A DNA stretch of 6,321 bases from Chloroflexota bacterium (GTDB taxonomy: Bacteria; Chloroflexota; Anaerolineae; B4-G1; DUEL01). The position numbers and the translations under genes are program-made. The DNA is taken from assembly GCA_017743275.1 (NCBI GenBank), contig JAGHZG010000099.1, forward strand, positions 1-6,321, written 5' to 3'. The notes under the pieces were generated by a model. It did not search any database, had not been told where the DNA came from, and was given only the letters and a program-made list of their open reading frames with translations. Shown one piece after another: positions 5,380 through 6,321 of this stretch (positions within the stretch are counted from its first letter, which is position 1; every line of letters starts with the position of its first letter).

Positions 5380-5406
5380 GGGGCAGGCGGCACAGCCGCC
5401 TGCCCC
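5380..5406 (+). terminator. 12-bp hairpin closing the small-gene cluster
   Basis: GGGGCAGGCGGC (5380-5391) pairs perfectly with 5395-5406 around an ACA loop. It lies 15 nt after the last stop of the cluster and 11 nt before the next promoter, which is where a terminator would be expected. It is followed by AAAACCC rather than T, so it is not a standard U-tract terminator. It may stall polymerase, act with Rho, stabilise the 3' end, or be a REP-like palindrome. Confidence 0.5.
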
Positions 5407-5417
5407 AAAACCCACTG

Positions 5418-5446
5418 TTGACGTCCCGGCCGGGATGTGCTACAAT
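5418..5446 (+). promoter_or_regulatory. Near-consensus sigma-70 promoter
   Basis: TTGACG (5418-5423), a 17-nt spacer and TACAAT (5441-5446): each hexamer differs from consensus at one position and the spacing is optimal. Transcription should begin around 5453, leaving a short leader before the ATG at 5466. The spacer contains the small palindrome TCCCGGCCGGGA. It should drive the 70-residue membrane protein and xseB. Confidence 0.85.
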
Positions 5447-5465
5447 CGGGGCCAGGGAGGACGGC

Positions 5466-5678
5466 ATGCTGGCAAAGATCGTCAAAACGACCAGTGACTT
5501 CCTGGCCCGGGCGCCGGGGCTCCTCGTGGTCATCGGTATGGGGATGATCGGGCTGAACTTCATCCTCCAGTTGCTCCCGGCATGGCCGGTCATCGGCTGG
5601 ATGGCCCGGACCCACCTCTGGCTCCACGTGGGCCTGCTGCTGAGTCTGTTCGGCCTGCTGGTTGCCCGCGTTTTGTAA
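5466..5678 (+). CDS. Small two-helix membrane protein before xseB
   Basis: 70 residues from ATG 5466, with GGGAGG 5 nt upstream and a strong promoter just before it. The N-terminus is short and basic (MLAKIVKTTSDFLARAP). Two hydrophobic helices follow (about 18-38 and 50-69), linked by a Pro/Trp-containing turn (LPAWPVIGWMARTH), and the chain ends almost at the membrane. A longer in-frame reading starting near 4752 overlaps other genes and is not credible as a single protein. No family is recognised. It precedes xseB by 23 nt and is probably co-transcribed with it, but a shared function is not evident. Confidence 0.75.
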   Translation: MLAKIVKTTSDFLARAPGLLVVIGMGMIGLNFILQLLPAWPVIGWMARTHLWLHVGLLLSLFGLLVARVL

Positions 5679-5701
5679 GTACTATCCGCGGAGCGGTGGA
5701 G

Positions 5702-5923
5702 ATGAAACTCGTCTCGGAAATGACCTTTGAGGAAGCGTTCGCCGAACTGGAAGAGGTGGTCCGCAAACTGGAGGCCGGCGGGTTGACGCTGGAGGAGAGT
5801 CTGGCCCTCTACGAACGGGGGCAGGCCCTGGCGGCCTACTGCAACCGGCAACTGGACCAGGCCGAACTGAAGATCAGCCAACTGGCGCCGAACGGCGCGC
5901 TCCTTCCGTTTGAGCCAGGGTAA
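5702..5923 (+). CDS. xseB: Exodeoxyribonuclease VII small subunit
   Basis: 73 residues, the normal size for XseB. The family signature is nearly complete: MTFEEAFAELEEVVRKLEAGGLTLEESLALYERGQALAAYCNRQLDQAELKI (residues 7-58), which forms a helical hairpin. XseB has no catalytic site; it binds the large subunit XseA to form exonuclease VII, which degrades single-stranded DNA from both ends in the cytoplasm and acts in repair and recombination. ATG 5702 is chosen because the homologous region begins within a few residues of it and GGAG (5690-5693) lies 8 nt upstream. The tail after the helices (APNGALLPFEPG) is short. xseA, often the gene immediately before xseB, is not in the window; its usual place is taken by an unrelated 70-residue membrane protein. 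Confidence 0.93.
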   Translation: MKLVSEMTFEEAFAELEEVVRKLEAGGLTLEESLALYERGQALAAYCNRQLDQAELKISQLAPNGALLPFEPG

Positions 5924-5934
5924 CAGAGGGAGAG

Positions 5935-6028
5935 TTCATCGGAAATTAGAGCGCAACGCCAGGTTGCGCTATCAAGCACGGAAAAAGCCGTGCTCATCCG
6001 CGTCCATCCGCGTCCTATTTCCGATGAA
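5935..6028. repeat. 94-bp structured element with 12-bp terminal inverted repeats
   Basis: TTCATCGGAAAT (5935-5946) and its exact complement (6017-6028) enclose two hairpins: AGCGCAAC with GTTGCGCT (5950-5957/5963-5970) and AGCACGG with CCGTGCT (5975-5981/5988-5994). Inside the right arm is a tandem 10-bp repeat, ATCCGCGTCC (5996-6005, 6006-6015). Folded, it is a three-way junction. It lies just after xseB and has no coding capacity. It looks like a small non-autonomous mobile or REP-type repeat. A structured RNA or the 3' end of the xseB transcript are alternatives. No target-site duplication is obvious at the edges. Confidence 0.6.
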
Positions 6029-6065
6029 GTCTGGTGTGTCCTGACTCTGTCGGGCCTGGCCGCTT

Positions 6066-6095
6066 TGTAGGACAACTGCGAGCAGTTGTCCTACA
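6066..6095. repeat. 30-bp palindrome, copy 2
   Basis: Arms of 14 bp (6066-6079, 6082-6095) surround the centre GA. Flanking T6065/A6096 extends the stem to 15 bp. It is the exact reverse complement of 156-185. It ends 39 nt before the glycosyltransferase ATG. Its right end runs into TACAAT (6092-6097), and AGGACA lies 18 nt upstream of that within the left arm, so the palindrome may contain a promoter. Confidence 0.9.
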
Positions 6096-6134
6096 ATCCT
6101 GGTACACACCCATAACGGACCGTCGGTTCACCAC

Positions 6135-6321
6135 ATGAACCTGCTTTTCCTGACCTCTCAGGTGCCGTACCCGCCCCGGCAGGGCGGCGCCCTCCGCGCC
6201 TGGGGGATGATTTCCGCCCTCGCCCGGCGCCACAGGGTGACCATCCTCTCGTTTCACGACACGGCGGAAGTTCCTCCTTTGCCCCCCGACTTCGGCGACA
6301 TCTCGCTGGATGTTGTGCCGG
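6135..6321 (+). CDS. GT4-like glycosyltransferase, N-terminal part only
   Basis: 62 codons are present before the window ends. The N-terminus MNLLFLTSQVPYPPRQGGAL followed by a helix and RHRVTILSF matches the opening of GT-B fold glycosyltransferases of the GT4 type: first beta strand, a Pro-rich loop, the Gly-Gly pair near the acceptor site, then the helix and the second strand (VTILSF). Such enzymes transfer sugars from nucleotide donors during polysaccharide or glycolipid synthesis at the inner face of the membrane. Donor and acceptor cannot be told, because the nucleotide-binding C-terminal half is outside. No clear Shine-Dalgarno precedes ATG 6135 (CACC just upstream), so initiation may be weak or leaderless-like. 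The 30-bp palindrome is the closest upstream element. Confidence 0.75.
   Translation, partial: MNLLFLTSQVPYPPRQGGALRAWGMISALARRHRVTILSFHDTAEVPPLPPDFGDISLDVVP

Noticed and set aside
3928..5415. A 495-residue minus-strand frame
   Set aside because: It is antisense to the small-gene cluster. The product is rich in Pro, Arg and His without motifs, and it spans the terminator and repeat region.
4752..5678. A 308-residue plus-strand frame
   Set aside because: It overlaps three frames with better ribosome-binding sites and clear membrane or zinc motifs, and it crosses a hairpin and a sigma-70 promoter. Only its last 70 codons, from ATG 5466, form a real gene.
5582..5701. Longer N-terminus for XseB
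   Set aside because: It overlaps the upstream gene. The family homology begins at residue 7 of the ATG 5702 product, and 73 residues is the usual length.
5996..6015. CRISPR-like repetition
   Set aside because: It is only two adjacent 10-bp units without spacers. No array of 25-40 bp repeats exists in the window and no cas genes are present.
1..6321. tRNA or rRNA genes
   Set aside because: No cloverleaf with a T-loop GTTCGAATC-type motif and no rRNA-like conserved stretch was found on either strand by eye.

Overview
The window is GC-rich bacterial chromosome; codon third positions are mostly G or C in every credible gene. Several traits suit a Chloroflexota (Anaerolineae-like) or similar lineage: a lipoprotein with a Thr/Pro linker straight after the lipobox, a long PEP/pyruvate-binding protein with a GPGRWGS-type C-terminal region, a BMP-family lipoprotein, a GT4-like glycosyltransferase and many short GC palindromes between genes. 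That assignment is inference, because there is no rRNA or other firm marker.

Left block (1-3631), all on the minus strand. Read in the direction of transcription it holds a BMP-family substrate-binding lipoprotein (2594-3631), a large protein with an ATP-grasp PEP/pyruvate-binding domain (194-2521), and the first 44 codons of another lipoprotein (1-132). The BMP gene has a good sigma-70 promoter (3784-3811) and a leader of about 146 nt. That leader carries an extended Shine-Dalgarno-like sequence and a 29-codon ORF ending at the gene's own ribosome-binding site. A GC hairpin separates the BMP gene from the ATP-grasp gene.

Divergent spacer (3632-4158). It holds the BMP leader and promoter, a strong hairpin plus T7 tract oriented to end plus-strand transcription although no plus-strand gene precedes it, a diverged tandem repeat with a REP-like second copy, and a dyad just upstream of the rightward genes.

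Right block (4159-6321), all on the plus strand. A tightly spaced run encodes a two-helix membrane protein with a charged coiled coil, a small SWIM-type zinc-finger protein, a two-helix hydrophobic peptide and possibly a 30-residue peptide. A 12-bp hairpin ends this run. A near-consensus sigma-70 promoter (5418-5446) then drives a 70-residue two-helix membrane protein and xseB, the exonuclease VII small subunit. After a structured 94-bp repeat-like element and a 30-bp palindrome, a GT4-like glycosyltransferase begins at 6135 and runs off the window.

The most notable non-coding signal is the 30-bp palindrome at 156-185 and 6066-6095. The two copies are exact reverse complements, and each lies a few tens of bases upstream of a gene start in the same orientation relative to that gene. 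No complete new system is evident. The least explained coding unit is the small SWIM/membrane-protein cluster at 4159-5364.
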